64,000 nucleotides of DNA from Polyangia bacterium (GCA_030430565.1 JAUIKS010000005.1:248001-312000), one strand, 5' to 3'. Numbered from the stretch's first letter, positions 20,023 through 28,344 are shown. Translations and numbers: made by a program. The notes: generated by a model not told the origin, from the sequence alone.

Positions 20023-21045
20023 CTACACGCGCGCGCAGAGGTCACCGCGACTCGGCAGATCGTCGCCCGTCAGCACGAAGAGCGCGGGGACGGCGGCGGC
20101 AGGTCTCGGCGTTGGTGTCGTCGGTTTCGCCGGCGTCGGCGAAGCGTCTTCCCTGCTCTCTTCGCCCTCCTCGCCCTCCCACTCGCCTTCGTCGTCGCCC
20201 CAGCCGTCGTCGTCCCAGCCCTCGTCACCGGTGTCGGCCTCGGTCGCGCCCGCGCTCGCGTCGGGGAGCGGGGGGTTCGGGACCTGCTTGCGGTACGAGA
20301 TCGTGACGGTGTCCCGATCCGTCGCGCCGGGGCGCGAGATCTTGGTGCGCTTGGGGAGCACGGCGCCACCGACCGTGTGCAAGTCCTCGTGCTCGAGCGA
20401 CCACATCAGCCTCGCGGGGTCGCCCGCGCCTCGCCACTGGGCGGCGCGCGTTGGCCACCAGCTGTTAGCGAACCAGGTGAAGCCGATCTCTCGCAGGTAG
20501 CTCCCGTTTCTCAGGCGCAGCACCTCAACCTGGTGTTCGCCGTCCCACAGCTGCTCAACGATCTCGACTGGATTGCGCTGCGCGGACGGGAACTCGGGGA
20601 TTCCTCCAAGCACGACCTGGACAAACTCGTCAGGCGCGAGCGCGCTCCCGATCAACGGCTCGATCGCGCATCGGGTCTGTGTGCCCGTGTAGAAGCCGAC
20701 CGGGAGGTCGCCGCGATCGGAGACGTTGCGCAGGGTGTAGCCGCGCTCGTGGAAGGCGAGCGACATCAGCTCCTTCCCGGCGACGTGGACCTGGCCCGTG
20801 AACCGGGTCGGCGCCTGGGCGATCATCATCAGGTTGCCCGCGATCGAGCGATTAAATCGGACCTTCGCCGAGGGCACCTGCAGGGCCGAGATGCGCGGGC
20901 GAGTCGCGGCGACCAGCTCGGCGACCGAGGGCGCCGAGCCCCTGGCGTACGGTGGTTTCGTCGCCCTCGGGCGGCAGCCCGCGAGCGCCACGATCCCCAT
21001 GCTGACAGCTGCTCCGAAACCACGACGTGTGACGAGACCAGACAC
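20023..21045 (-). CDS. Lipoprotein with a LolA-like fold (unknown function)
   Basis: About 340 residues from a GTG at 21045, chosen because TACGGT lies exactly 8 bases upstream. The N-terminus has a twin-arginine-like TRRGFG followed by a hydrophobic stretch and lipobox LAGC. The body (VRFNRSIAGNLMMIAQAPTR, FTGQVHVAGKELMSLAF, VEVLRLRNGSYLREI) resembles the half-barrel of LolA/DUF4292-type lipoproteins that bind acyl chains. The C-terminus is an acidic Asp/Glu/Trp-rich stretch and a proline-rich tail. It probably acts in the periplasm on lipids or lipoproteins, by inference from fold only. Confidence 0.75.
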   Translation of the reverse strand: MSGLVTRRGFGAAVSMGIVALAGCRPRATKPPYARGSAPSVAELVAATRPRISALQVPSAKVRFNRSIAGNLMMIAQAPTRFTGQVHVAGKELMSLAFHERGYTLRNVSDRGDLPVGFYTGTQTRCAIEPLIGSALAPDEFVQVVLGGIPEFPSAQRNPVEIVEQLWDGEHQVEVLRLRNGSYLREIGFTWFANSWWPTRAAQWRGAGDPARLMWSLEHEDLHTVGGAVLPKRTKISRPGATDRDTVTISYRKQVPNPPLPDASAGATEADTGDEGWDDDGWGDDEGEWEGEEGEESREDASPTPAKPTTPTPRPAAAVPALFVLTGDDLPSRGDLCARV

Positions 21046-21053
21046 GGTGAGCA

Positions 21054-21059
21054 ACCGTA
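21054..21059 (-). promoter_or_regulatory. -10-like TACGGT for a leaderless start
   Basis: TACGGT on the minus strand ends 8 bases before the GTG at 21045, which places the expected transcript start at the start codon. Confidence 0.5.
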
Positions 21060-21122
21060 GCAGCCTGCCGCGTAACTCTCCACGACGCGGGGCTCGATAT
21101 GGAACGCTTCACCGGACGTTCG

Positions 21123-21156
21123 AAGGCCCGCGCTCGGCCTCCCGAGCGCGGGCCTT
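21123..21156. terminator. 15-bp perfect hairpin downstream of the ComEA-like gene
   Basis: AAGGCCCGCGCTCGG and its exact complement flank a 4-base loop. It lies 28 bases past the stop of the minus-strand gene ending at 21184. No clear T-run follows on the minus strand, so it may act as a transcript-stabilising or factor-assisted terminator. Confidence 0.55.
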
Positions 21157-21183
21157 CAGTTTGGCTGGTTTGGACTCGTGGTG

Positions 21184-21564
21184 CTACGAGCCGTCGGCCA
21201 CGCGCAGGGTCGTCGGACCCTTGACGCTCAAGAACGGCTTGAGCTTCTGGAACGTCTTTCGGCCGATGCCCTTGATCCGCATGATGTGGATCACTTCCTT
21301 GAACGGGTGCTTCTCGCGGTAGGCGAGGATCTTCTTCGCGGTCGACGGGCCGACGCCCGGCAGCAGCTCGAGCTGCTCCTGGTTCGCCGTGTTGATGTTG
21401 ATCGTCCCCTCGAGCTGGATCGCCATCATGCTCGCGGGTAGCGAGCGCTGGATCGGCGCGTTGACTGCGGCCTTGGTCGCCGCGTTGGCGTGATTGGAGC
21501 CGAGCCCGAGCGCGCTCGCCATCACGGCCGCGACCAGACCGATTCGAATGGTTCGGTATGACAT
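21184..21564 (-). CDS. ComEA-like helix-hairpin-helix DNA-binding protein, exported
   Basis: 126 residues from the ATG at 21564. A signal peptide (TIRIGLVAAVMASALGLGSN, Ala-x-Ala near HANAA) is followed by a linker and two HhH motifs: INTANQEQLELLPGVGPSTA and IMRIKGIGRKTFQKLKPFL. This is the C-terminal domain of ComEA, the periplasmic DNA receptor of natural transformation, but short exported HhH proteins without other competence genes nearby are common. No other com gene is present in this window. Confidence 0.85.
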   Translation of the reverse strand: MSYRTIRIGLVAAVMASALGLGSNHANAATKAAVNAPIQRSLPASMMAIQLEGTININTANQEQLELLPGVGPSTAKKILAYREKHPFKEVIHIMRIKGIGRKTFQKLKPFLSVKGPTTLRVADGS

Positions 21565-21700
21565 GGGCGCGGGTAGAGCAGGACTCACGCCATTCGAATT
21601 GCGGTTGAATTACCGAGCGATACGAGCTCGGCCGTGACGACGCGCGGACGTCATTCAGACCAGCTGACCCGGAGGCCAGCCGGCTCGCGCTGCGGGGCGC

Positions 21701-22435
21701 TCAGAATCCGCGCGGTACGCAGATCGACTCTTGGCGTCGCTCGGTCGGATCGTCGACGCTGGGGACCGCGTAGACACCACCGGCGCCCGTCAGCCGGCAG
21801 AGGTACCCATCGCGGCAGTCGGCGTCGTCTTTACACGAGCGGCGGCACGAGGTGCGCGTGGTGCTGGCGTCGGCGCACAGCCCCTCGTCGAGGCAGCGCT
21901 CGGTCGGCAGGCAGTCGTCACGCGGACAGATGTCGGTGCAATCGTTTTGCACGGCGATTCGCGCGCACGCTTGCGACCACGTCACGCCGTCGGCGCAGCA
22001 CTGCTGAACCAGCGGGTCGTCGGGGTCCATCTCGTCGCCGCAGACGCAGCTCTTTACGTCCTCGTTGGTGCACGGGCCGGGGAGCGCTTCGCAGCACGCG
22101 TCCTGGATCTGCGCCGCGCTGACGCCCTCCGGGGGCTGGTCCTCGAGCTCTGGATCGCAGGCGACGCTCAAAAACTGCACGCCGTAGATCCGGACACACA
22201 CAGCCTCATTGGGACAGGAGCCCTCGGCGCAGCCCTCGATCGTGCACTCGCCCTGCCCCTCGGGATCGGCGAAGCCTTCGTCGTCGATTCGGTAGGACAG
22301 GTCGCAGCTGCGCTCGCCTTGCTGACTGCAGTCGATGCTCCGCAGACACTCGTCCCCGATCTTCGGCCGGCAGGCGAGCAGAAGGAGCGCGGTGATTAGC
22401 GCCGCGAGCGCGCTCCGGGGACGAGGGAGATCCAT
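21701..22435 (-). CDS. Cysteine-rich lipoprotein of unknown function
   Basis: 244 residues. Lipobox LLLLAC (Cys22) follows a short hydrophobic segment. More than 20 cysteines are spread through the mature part in pairs such as DACCEAL, KSCVCGDE, QQCCADG and SCRRSCKDDADCRDGYLC, suggesting a disulfide-stabilised surface protein. The last segment resembles the DxDCxxGxxC repeats of myxobacterial secreted proteins. The ATG at 22435 is preferred because TATCCT lies exactly 8 bases upstream, and longer versions would bury the signal sequence. Confidence 0.82.
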   Translation of the reverse strand: MDLPRPRSALAALITALLLLACRPKIGDECLRSIDCSQQGERSCDLSYRIDDEGFADPEGQGECTIEGCAEGSCPNEAVCVRIYGVQFLSVACDPELEDQPPEGVSAAQIQDACCEALPGPCTNEDVKSCVCGDEMDPDDPLVQQCCADGVTWSQACARIAVQNDCTDICPRDDCLPTERCLDEGLCADASTTRTSCRRSCKDDADCRDGYLCRLTGAGGVYAVPSVDDPTERRQESICVPRGF

Positions 22436-22443
22436 GGCCGCGG

Positions 22444-22449
22444 AGGATA
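22444..22449 (-). promoter_or_regulatory. -10-like TATCCT for a leaderless start
   Basis: TATCCT on the minus strand is separated by 8 bases from the ATG at 22435. The divergent proC gene starts about 90 bases away. Confidence 0.55.
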
Positions 22450-22528
22450 CACCGTTCGCATCGGGCGTGTATTCCAGTCGGGATCGTCGGCGTGGAGCCC
22501 AGCCGGGGCCTGTGGTAAGGGCTCCATC

Positions 22529-23347
22529 ATGGCGAGCCTGGGCTATAAGCTGGCGGTTCTCGGGTGCGGGACGATGGGCAGGGCGATCGCCGCTGGTCTG
22601 CTGCGCTCCGGGGTGGCGGAGGCGCGGGACCTCATCGTCACGACGCGTCGTCGGGAGGTCGCGGAGCAGCTCAGGGCTGAGCTGGGTGTTGAGGCCACCA
22701 CCGACAACACCGCGGCCGCGCGCGCTGCAGCGGTCGTGTTGCTGACGCTCAAGCCGCAGCGGCTGAACAAGATGCTCGACGCGACCCCGCTGGCGCAGGC
22801 GCTCGGGGGGAAGCTCGTGATCAGTATCGCCGCGGGCGTCACCGTCGCCCAGCTCACCCGCTGGCTCCCAGAGACCAGCGTGATCCGAGCGATGCCCAAC
22901 ACGCCGTCGCTGATCGGCGCTGGGATGACGGTGCTCGCGCGCGGACCCGGCGTTGAAGACATCCAGATCGAGCACGCGCGGACGATCTTCGGCGCCGTCG
23001 GAGACTGTATCGAGCTGGAGGACAAGCTCATGGACGCGGTCACGAGCCTCAACGGCAGCGGGCCGGCCTTCGCCTACGTGATGCTCGAGGCAATGGCGGA
23101 CGGCGGCGTCATGATGGGGCTGCCGCGGGACGTCGCGCTGCGCATCGCCGCCCGCGTCTGCGAAGGCGCCGCGCGCATGGTGCTCGACACCACCATGCAC
23201 CCGGCCGCGCTCAAGGACCAGGTCACGACCCCGGCGGGCTGCACGATCGCGGGCCTCCTGACCATGGAGGACGGCCGGATTCGCTCCGTGATCGCGCGCG
23301 CGATCCAGGAGGCGGCGCGGGTCGCCGCTGGTCTCGGCGAGGCCTGA
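22529..23347 (+). CDS. proC: Pyrroline-5-carboxylate reductase
   Basis: 272 residues, the normal length. It catalyses the last step of proline synthesis, reducing 1-pyrroline-5-carboxylate with NAD(P)H in the cytoplasm. The Rossmann motif LGCGTMGRAIAAGL is at the N-terminus, followed by TLKPQ, RAMPNTPSLIGAGMT and the family signature near VTTPAGCTIAGLLTMEDG. All expected motifs are present. It is divergent from the Cys-rich lipoprotein. Confidence 0.95.
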   Translation: MASLGYKLAVLGCGTMGRAIAAGLLRSGVAEARDLIVTTRRREVAEQLRAELGVEATTDNTAAARAAAVVLLTLKPQRLNKMLDATPLAQALGGKLVISIAAGVTVAQLTRWLPETSVIRAMPNTPSLIGAGMTVLARGPGVEDIQIEHARTIFGAVGDCIELEDKLMDAVTSLNGSGPAFAYVMLEAMADGGVMMGLPRDVALRIAARVCEGAARMVLDTTMHPAALKDQVTTPAGCTIAGLLTMEDGRIRSVIARAIQEAARVAAGLGEA

Positions 23348-23473
23348 TCAGGTCGCGCGAGCGCGGCGCCCAAAAACTCGAGAAAGTTGCTGCGCGCGCG
23401 GGGTCGTACGATCCTCGGGTGTCGTGACGCGCGTCGCCAGAGCTGTCGGCGGTCCGCGCTCACCGAGACCGCC

Positions 23474-23905
23474 ATGGAGGCCCGACCGCTCCGCGCATTC
23501 CTGAGTATCGCGTTCCTCGCGGGCGTGATCTGGGTGGCGTTCACCGTGAAGCTGGGACCGCGGACCTTCGCGCAGCACATCGATCACATCGGGCGCACGC
23601 CCGAGGCGAACCAGCTGATCGAAGGAACACGCGCGCGCCTCAGACCGGCGCTCGACGAGGCGAGCGCGCGTGTGCTCGGCGAGTACGTGGAGGCGCCGAC
23701 GCGCTCGCGGGGTGAGCGACCGGCGCCGCCTGTTCGGCGTAGCGAGAGCGCGCGGGACTCCGCCGCGCCCGCGCGGGCGAGGCGCTCGTCGGGCCCTTCG
23801 ACCTCGGAGCGAACCCGATTGCCAGGCCGTCGCTCTCCAGTCGTGATCGAGTCGCAGGGGCGCGCCGATGAGCGAGTCGACTCGAGCGCGCGCGAGAGCT
23901 CGTAG
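23474..23905 (+). CDS. Small single-pass membrane protein of unknown function
   Basis: About 143 residues from the ATG at 23474. One hydrophobic helix (LRAFLSIAFLAGVIWVAFTV) is followed by a charged amphipathic region (AQHIDHIGRTPEANQLIEG) and a disordered Arg/Ser/Pro-rich tail. The layout suggests an inner-membrane anchor with a soluble tail. It is close behind proC in the same direction. The family is not recognised, and an upstream in-frame start would add a cysteine/arginine-rich extension. Confidence 0.6.
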   Translation: MEARPLRAFLSIAFLAGVIWVAFTVKLGPRTFAQHIDHIGRTPEANQLIEGTRARLRPALDEASARVLGEYVEAPTRSRGERPAPPVRRSESARDSAAPARARRSSGPSTSERTRLPGRRSPVVIESQGRADERVDSSARESS

Positions 23906-23955
23906 CGAGAGCTCGTAGCGGCTCTTCACCGCGCGTTCGCGTGGCCCGCGTCCGC

Positions 23956-23961
23956 TATGCT
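23956..23961 (+). promoter_or_regulatory. -10-like TATGCT for a leaderless start
   Basis: TATGCT ends 7 bases before the GTG at 23969. The ATG at 23957 falls inside this hexamer, which argues for the GTG as the real start. Confidence 0.5.
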
Positions 23962-23968
23962 TGGGCTG

Positions 23969-26401
23969 GTGCTGTGCGCTTCGCCTTTCACGGTCGCGCT
24001 GTTGTTGGCGAGCGCGGTTCCGGCGGCGGGCCCGAGCCACCGCCAACCGCTCGCGCCCGAGGATGGAGGCCCTCCGCTGGCGGTCACGCCGGACGGGGAG
24101 CGCGAACAACCCGCTGAGTCTGACAGCGAAGATCCGGCGACTGGCCGCGCTCGCCTGCGCGGGCAGATCCTTCAGCTCGGCAGCCGCGATCACGTCGCGG
24201 GGGCGCGCGTGATCCAGGCGGACGGCGACGTGGTCGAGACGGACGGCGACGGGCGCTTCGAGCTCTGGCTCGCGCCGGGCGATCACGCCTTGTTGATTCG
24301 CGCCCCGGGGTACGACGACCTCTCGGTGCGTGTTGAGCTCGCTGATGATGAGGACGCCAGCTTTGAGTTTCGTATGGGGCGGGATGAGCGCGTCGGTCGG
24401 TACCACACCACGGTTCGCCAGGAGCGTGAGGTCGCGGTCTCGAGCACACGGCTCACGGGCGACGAGCTGTACGCGACGCCGGGCAGCTTCGGCGATCCCT
24501 TCCGCGTGGTCCAGAGCCTCCCGGGCGCGTCTCAGCTCGCCGGCTTCCTCCCGTACGTCGTCGTCCGCGGCGCCGCGCCCGGCAACACCGGCTACTACCT
24601 TGACGGCGTGCGCGTGCCGCTGCTGTTCCACGTCGCGGTCGGGCCGGCGGTCATTCACCCCTACTTCATCGACTCGGTCGACTTCTACCCGAGCGGCGCG
24701 CCGGTTCGTCTTGGGCGCTACGCGAGCGGGATGATCGAGGGGCGGACTCGGCCGGCGCGTCGCGATCGCGTGCGCGGTGAATTTGACATCCGCCTCACCG
24801 ACGCCGGCGGACTCGTCGAGATCCCGCTCAATCGCAGGAAGCCGCCCGGGTGTCGGCGTCGAGCTCGCGCCGGCGGGGAGGAGCCCGACGCCGCGCGATG
24901 TCGCGGCGGGCCGGCGCGCGGCTCGCTTACGCTCGCGGGTCGTTACGGCTACACCGGCGCGCTGCTGACCCTGCTGCAGTCGACCGCGCGGATCTCGTTC
25001 TGGGACTACCAGGCGCGCTTTGACCACCGTCTCGGTCAGCGCGCGAATTACACCGCCTTCGTCTACGGGAGCTTCGACGAGGTCGGCGAGAAAGGGGCGG
25101 ATGATCCCTTCTTGCGGTTCACGTTTCACCGAATCCAGCAACGTGTCCGTCAGGACATATACAACGGGAGCGTAAATTACAGCCTCGCGCTCGGCTTCGA
25201 GAGCACCGGCGCGAGCGACAGCGGGAGCGACGAGTGGCGGGTCGCGCCGCGCGTGGACCTCCGCCGCCGCGTCGGCCGCGGCGGCGACACGCAGATCGGC
25301 CTCGGCCTCGACCAAGAGTTTCAGGTCTTCCGCGCGCGGCTGCCGGCGCCCGGCGGCGCGGAGTCGACCGAGAGTTTTTCATCTGTCCTTGGGGACCGGT
25401 TTGTCTCAGCGACCGGCGCGTACGCCGAGCTTATCTGGCGGAAAGGAAAGGTTGAGATCCGGCCCGGCGCGCGCGCTGACCTCTACGTGCAGGACGGGCC
25501 CTCCGCCGTGCTCCCCGGCGCGCGCAGCGTGTCGCACGCCGTCGGCGTAGACCCGCGCGTGCTCTTTCGCGAGCAGCTGAGCGAGCGGTGGGCGCTGCGC
25601 CAAAACGTTGGCCTGTACCATCAGCCACCTTCCTTCCCGGTCCCGCTGCCGGGCGTCGAGAGCTTCGGCTTCGACCTCGGCCTGCAGCGCAACCTGCAAG
25701 GAAGTACAGGTTACGAATTCAAGATCGGCGACACGCTGCGCCTCTCCCAAGATGTCTTCTTGGGCTGGTTATCGAACCTGTTTGACTACGAGCTCGCGTC
25801 GGCGCTCGAAGGCAATGTGGCGGAAATTGAAGATTTTGTAATCCAAACAACAGGATTTGCTTATGGCCTCGAGACCATGCTGCGACTCGACCCGCGGATG
25901 CGCGTGTACGGATGGGCCGCGTACACGCTCTCGCGGTCTGTCCGCAACTACACGACCGGAGGGACAGCTCCGTCGAATTGGGATCAGACGCACATCCTTA
26001 ACGTCGTTCTGGGCTATAAACTGGGCAAGAAGTGGAATCTCGGCGGGCGCCTGCACCTCAATACAGGACGTCCGTACACAGCTGTCCTCGAGAACCAGAA
26101 CGTCGAGGACGCGCTGGCCTCGTCGCGCAACCAACAACGTTTACCCGGGTTTTTTCAGCTCGACCTCAGGGTCGAGCGCAACTGGAACTTCCGCAGCTGG
26201 TACTTGCAGCTGGTCATCGACGTGATCAACGCGACCTACTCGCGTGAGGTCTTGGCGTGCGTACAGCCTGACGACACGAATGCGAGTCTTGGCGTTATGA
26301 CCTCTGATTCCGGTGTGACGACGCTCTACAACCCGCCAAACTGTGACGCGCAGAGCTTGCGGTACGTGCTTCCATCGGTCGGAGTCCGCGGTGTCTTCTA
26401 G
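23969..26401 (+). CDS. TonB-dependent-receptor-like outer-membrane protein with carboxypeptidase-like N-domain
   Basis: About 810 residues from the GTG at 23969 (an ATG at 23957 is the alternative). A signal peptide is followed by a carboxypeptidase-regulatory-like beta domain (LRGQILQLGSRDHVAGARVI, DGDGRFELWLAPGDHALLIR), a plug-like domain (FGDPFRVVQSLPGASQLA, RGAAPGNTGYYLDGVRVP) and a C-terminal beta-barrel whose strands end in an aromatic residue (VGVRGVF). A clear TonB box is not visible and no tonB/exbB genes are near, so the ligand and energy coupling are open. This architecture is common in myxobacteria. Confidence 0.85.
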   Translation: MLCASPFTVALLLASAVPAAGPSHRQPLAPEDGGPPLAVTPDGEREQPAESDSEDPATGRARLRGQILQLGSRDHVAGARVIQADGDVVETDGDGRFELWLAPGDHALLIRAPGYDDLSVRVELADDEDASFEFRMGRDERVGRYHTTVRQEREVAVSSTRLTGDELYATPGSFGDPFRVVQSLPGASQLAGFLPYVVVRGAAPGNTGYYLDGVRVPLLFHVAVGPAVIHPYFIDSVDFYPSGAPVRLGRYASGMIEGRTRPARRDRVRGEFDIRLTDAGGLVEIPLNRRKPPGCRRRARAGGEEPDAARCRGGPARGSLTLAGRYGYTGALLTLLQSTARISFWDYQARFDHRLGQRANYTAFVYGSFDEVGEKGADDPFLRFTFHRIQQRVRQDIYNGSVNYSLALGFESTGASDSGSDEWRVAPRVDLRRRVGRGGDTQIGLGLDQEFQVFRARLPAPGGAESTESFSSVLGDRFVSATGAYAELIWRKGKVEIRPGARADLYVQDGPSAVLPGARSVSHAVGVDPRVLFREQLSERWALRQNVGLYHQPPSFPVPLPGVESFGFDLGLQRNLQGSTGYEFKIGDTLRLSQDVFLGWLSNLFDYELASALEGNVAEIEDFVIQTTGFAYGLETMLRLDPRMRVYGWAAYTLSRSVRNYTTGGTAPSNWDQTHILNVVLGYKLGKKWNLGGRLHLNTGRPYTAVLENQNVEDALASSRNQQRLPGFFQLDLRVERNWNFRSWYLQLVIDVINATYSREVLACVQPDDTNASLGVMTSDSGVTTLYNPPNCDAQSLRYVLPSVGVRGVF

Positions 26402-26509
26402 GACAGATCGATGGGTACTCGAGGCCACATGAGCTCTGCTTGCGTATCCAACTAATTTCGTTTTCTGGTTGCGTGGTTTTCTGGTCAATTGCAGACTGTT
26501 CTCGTCGCT

Positions 26510-26563
26510 TCGAATGGTGTCTCATGTCACCGTTCGACGGACCTGTCTGAGGAGACCATTCGA
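26510..26563 (+). promoter_or_regulatory. Inverted repeat covering the start region of the XRE gene
   Basis: TCGAATGG...TCTC (26510-26524) and GAGACCATTCGA (26552-26563) are complementary apart from a two-base bulge. The right arm overlaps the GAGGAG ribosome-binding site (26549-26554) and the first base of the ATG. The hairpin could hide the translation start, or the dyad could be the regulator's own operator. Confidence 0.45.
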
Positions 26564-26949
26564 TGAGTGAAGTAGCGCAGGAGATCGGCCGCAAGATCCG
26601 TCTGTGGAGACAGGCGACGCCCCCCCCCAAGTCCCGCAAAAAGCGTCGTGGTGAGGCCGGATGGCGCCCCCACATGACCATTGAGGAGCTGGCCAAAGCC
26701 ACAGGACTCACAGTTACAACGGTCAACAAGCTCGAGCTCGGCTACAAGGCGCCGCGCATCGAGTCGCTCCTCCTGCTCGCGGGCGCCTTCGGCTGCGAGC
26801 CGAACGAGCTCCTGCCTTCCCTTAAAGCCCGGTCGCGTCGCAAGACCGCGAAGGACGAGCTCCTCGAGGAGATCCACGCGATCACGGCCCAGATGTCCGC
26901 GAAGCAACTTCGTGAACTCGTCAAGGTCGCGCGCGGGTACTCGTCGTAA
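26563..26949 (+). CDS. XRE-family helix-turn-helix regulator
   Basis: 128 residues with a strong ribosome-binding site (GAGGAG, 8 bases upstream). Residues about 35-88 form the HTH (MTIEELAKATGLTVTTVNKL, ELGYKAPRIESLLLLAGAF). The N-terminal 30 residues are basic and include a PPPKSRKKRRG linker encoded over a run of C residues. The C-terminal 40 residues form a charged helix. It is a predicted transcription factor. Its leader carries an inverted repeat over the start and its 3' region holds three successive hairpins, so autoregulation is plausible. Confidence 0.82.
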   Translation: MSEVAQEIGRKIRLWRQATPPPKSRKKRRGEAGWRPHMTIEELAKATGLTVTTVNKLELGYKAPRIESLLLLAGAFGCEPNELLPSLKARSRRKTAKDELLEEIHAITAQMSAKQLRELVKVARGYSS

Positions 26950-26962
26950 TTAAAATTACGAA

Positions 26963-27020
26963 GACGCCGAAGCTGACAGCTGCGGCGTCCACGCTGTCCG
27001 TTCGCACAGTGCGGCGAACG
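26963..27020 (+). repeat. Two hairpins downstream of the XRE gene
   Basis: GACGCCG (26963-26969) pairs with CGGCGTC (26983-26989), with an inner AGCT/AGCT pair. CGTTCGC (26999-27005) pairs with GCGAACG (27014-27020). They precede the terminator at 27026-27064. Confidence 0.55.
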
Positions 27021-27025
27021 TGCGA

Positions 27026-27064
27026 AAAACGGGAGCGCACACGAGAGTGTGCGGCTCCCGTTTT
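27026..27064 (+). terminator. Intrinsic terminator of the XRE gene
   Basis: AAAACGGGAGC...GCACAC pairs with GTGTGC...GCTCCCGTTTT around a GAGA tetraloop with a single bulged base, ending in four T residues. It is symmetric enough to work on either strand. Confidence 0.75.
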
Positions 27065-27247
27065 GCGATCGGGACGCGGACGTCACATCTGACGGCTCGC
27101 CCGGCAACCACTGTCCCGGCAGCGGTACAAACGTTGGCATCCACGTGGTGCTTCGCGCGAGATCGCTCAACCATTAAAATCACTGATACGGCTAGAATTC
27201 AAAGCGCTACGGCGAAATTGAGGTTTTTGGGCGGGGCGGGTAAGGAT

Positions 27248-27263
27248 TGGCACGCGAACTGCA
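27248..27263 (+). promoter_or_regulatory. Sigma-54 promoter (-24/-12)
   Basis: TGGCACGCGAACTGCA matches the sigma-54 consensus: GG and GC are separated by exactly 10 bases and the flanking TGGCAC and TGCA agree. The transcript should start near 27274. An NtrC-type activator is encoded at 52060-53547, but nothing links it specifically to this promoter. Confidence 0.7.
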
Positions 27264-27278
27264 AACGTAATGGGTGCC

Positions 27279-27440
27279 ATGCAGTTCTCGACCCGCTCCC
27301 TCGCCTTCGCCCGCAACCTCTCCACCGCCGCGACCATCGCCCCGTTCATGCAAGCGCTCCTCGAGATGAAGCGTGAACGCGAGCGTCGCGAGCGACTCGC
27401 CCGCAATTCTCAGCCTGAGCTACCGTGCCGCGCGGCCTGA
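27279..27440 (+). CDS. Small basic peptide under a sigma-54 promoter
   Basis: 53 codons from the ATG at 27279 to TGA at 27438-27440 (an in-frame ATG at 27270 lies upstream of the expected transcript start). The translation begins MQFSTRSLAFARNLSTAATI, continues with an amphipathic segment containing MQALLEMKRERERRERLA, and ends in PCRAA. It has no recognised family. It would be nearly leaderless because the predicted transcript start is only about 5 bases upstream. Coding status is supported by position between a sigma-54 promoter and an intrinsic terminator, not by homology. Confidence 0.5.
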   Translation: MQFSTRSLAFARNLSTAATIAPFMQALLEMKRERERRERLARNSQPELPCRAA

Positions 27441-27537
27441 ACCGGCTTCGTATCTTCTATATATAGCTCCGCGTAGTTCGAACAACCCATTCCCTGGCTG
27501 TCCGAAGGGTCCCCCGCCCCGGCGTCAGGCTAGCGAG
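27441..27537 (+). other. 3' part of the sigma-54 transcript
   Basis: About 100 bases between the small ORF and its terminator with no further frame. It could be an untranslated tail or the functional part of a small RNA. Confidence 0.4.
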
Positions 27538-27568
27538 CAGCCCGTGGTCCCCAACACGGGCTGTTTTT
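27538..27568 (+). terminator. Intrinsic terminator of the sigma-54 transcript
   Basis: CAGCCCGTG (27538-27546) pairs with CACGGGCTG (27555-27563) and is followed directly by five T residues. Confidence 0.85.
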
Positions 27569-27812
27569 CGTGGTGCGCGGAAGACCATGGCCGATTGTGC
27601 CTGAACAAAAAGTCATGTCTCTCGTGCCATCCGCATCGCTGGTGACGAGACGACACGAATGGTGGCGGCGCGTCGACAATTCGAAGCAGCGCGTGGCACA
27701 AGCGCGAGCAGCGCTCGTAGAGCGCTGCCAAGTTCACCTGACAAGTTGACGCCAGCTGGTCAGTCAGTTTGCCAGCTCTGACTGCAAGCTGGCCGAAGGC
27801 GCAGGAGCCGAA
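27569..27812. other. Intergenic region without a supported gene
   Basis: Contains an imperfect dyad at about 27750-27790 (GCCAGCTGGTCAGTCAG and CTGACTGCAAGCTGGC) near the end of the convergent gene at 27813. Nothing else is recognisable. Confidence 0.4.
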
Positions 27813-28226
27813 TTACGAGAGGAGGATGCGCCGCGTCGCCGCGATCGAGTTCACGACCTCGCGATCTCGATGACGGGCGTCGTCCCCGCCGAGCGCCGCG
27901 ACGTAGAGGGTCTCGCCGAGCACGTGCATGGAACGGACGCTCAGTTCGCGCTCACGGCCCTGGCGTCGAACAGTCGCCAGCGCGCGTCCACGCCCAACGA
28001 TCGGCGTGACCGCCGCGAGCTCTTGAAGATCGAGGTGGGTCGTGTTGTTGGCGACGACGGTTCCGAACTCGTCGGCGACGAGCAGGACATCAAGGTCCGC
28101 GCGCGCGACCGCGTGATCAAATGCGCAGGCCAACGCAGAGGGGATGTCCGCCGGTCGGTTGACGCGGCGTTCGCGTCCGCGCCAGGGCCGTTGCGTTGTG
28201 TGGAAGGAGGCGGTCGCGGAGGTCAT
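27813..28226 (-). CDS. Roadblock/LC7-like small protein (tentative)
   Basis: 137 residues. The core has a pattern of helix, beta strand with GTVVAN, helix and paired strands (DVLLVADEFGTVVANN, ALATVRRQGRERELSVR, LYVAALGG) that fits a Roadblock/MglB-type or profilin-like fold. In myxobacteria such proteins regulate small GTPases and cell polarity, but no GTPase gene is adjacent, so the role is open. The ATG at 28226 is supported by TAGACT exactly 7 bases upstream. It is divergent from the CRP/FNR gene, about 130 bases between starts. Confidence 0.6.
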   Translation of the reverse strand: MTSATASFHTTQRPWRGRERRVNRPADIPSALACAFDHAVARADLDVLLVADEFGTVVANNTTHLDLQELAAVTPIVGRGRALATVRRQGRERELSVRSMHVLGETLYVAALGGDDARHRDREVVNSIAATRRILLS

Positions 28227-28233
28227 GTGGGTG

Positions 28234-28239
28234 AGTCTA
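28234..28239 (-). promoter_or_regulatory. -10-like TAGACT for a leaderless start
   Basis: TAGACT on the minus strand is 7 bases before the ATG at 28226. Confidence 0.5.
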
Positions 28240-28344
28240 AAACCTACATTGGTGGCAACAAGTTTCTCGCAAGCGTGTCGGTGCCGCGGGTTTACCGCAT
28301 GCCCACACTCCAGGTTCGGGGGAGTCAGGCGCGCTCAAGTCCGC

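Noticed and set aside
27373..27645. 90-codon frame downstream of the small sigma-54 gene
   Set aside because: It runs straight through the strong intrinsic terminator at 27538-27568 and has no start context.
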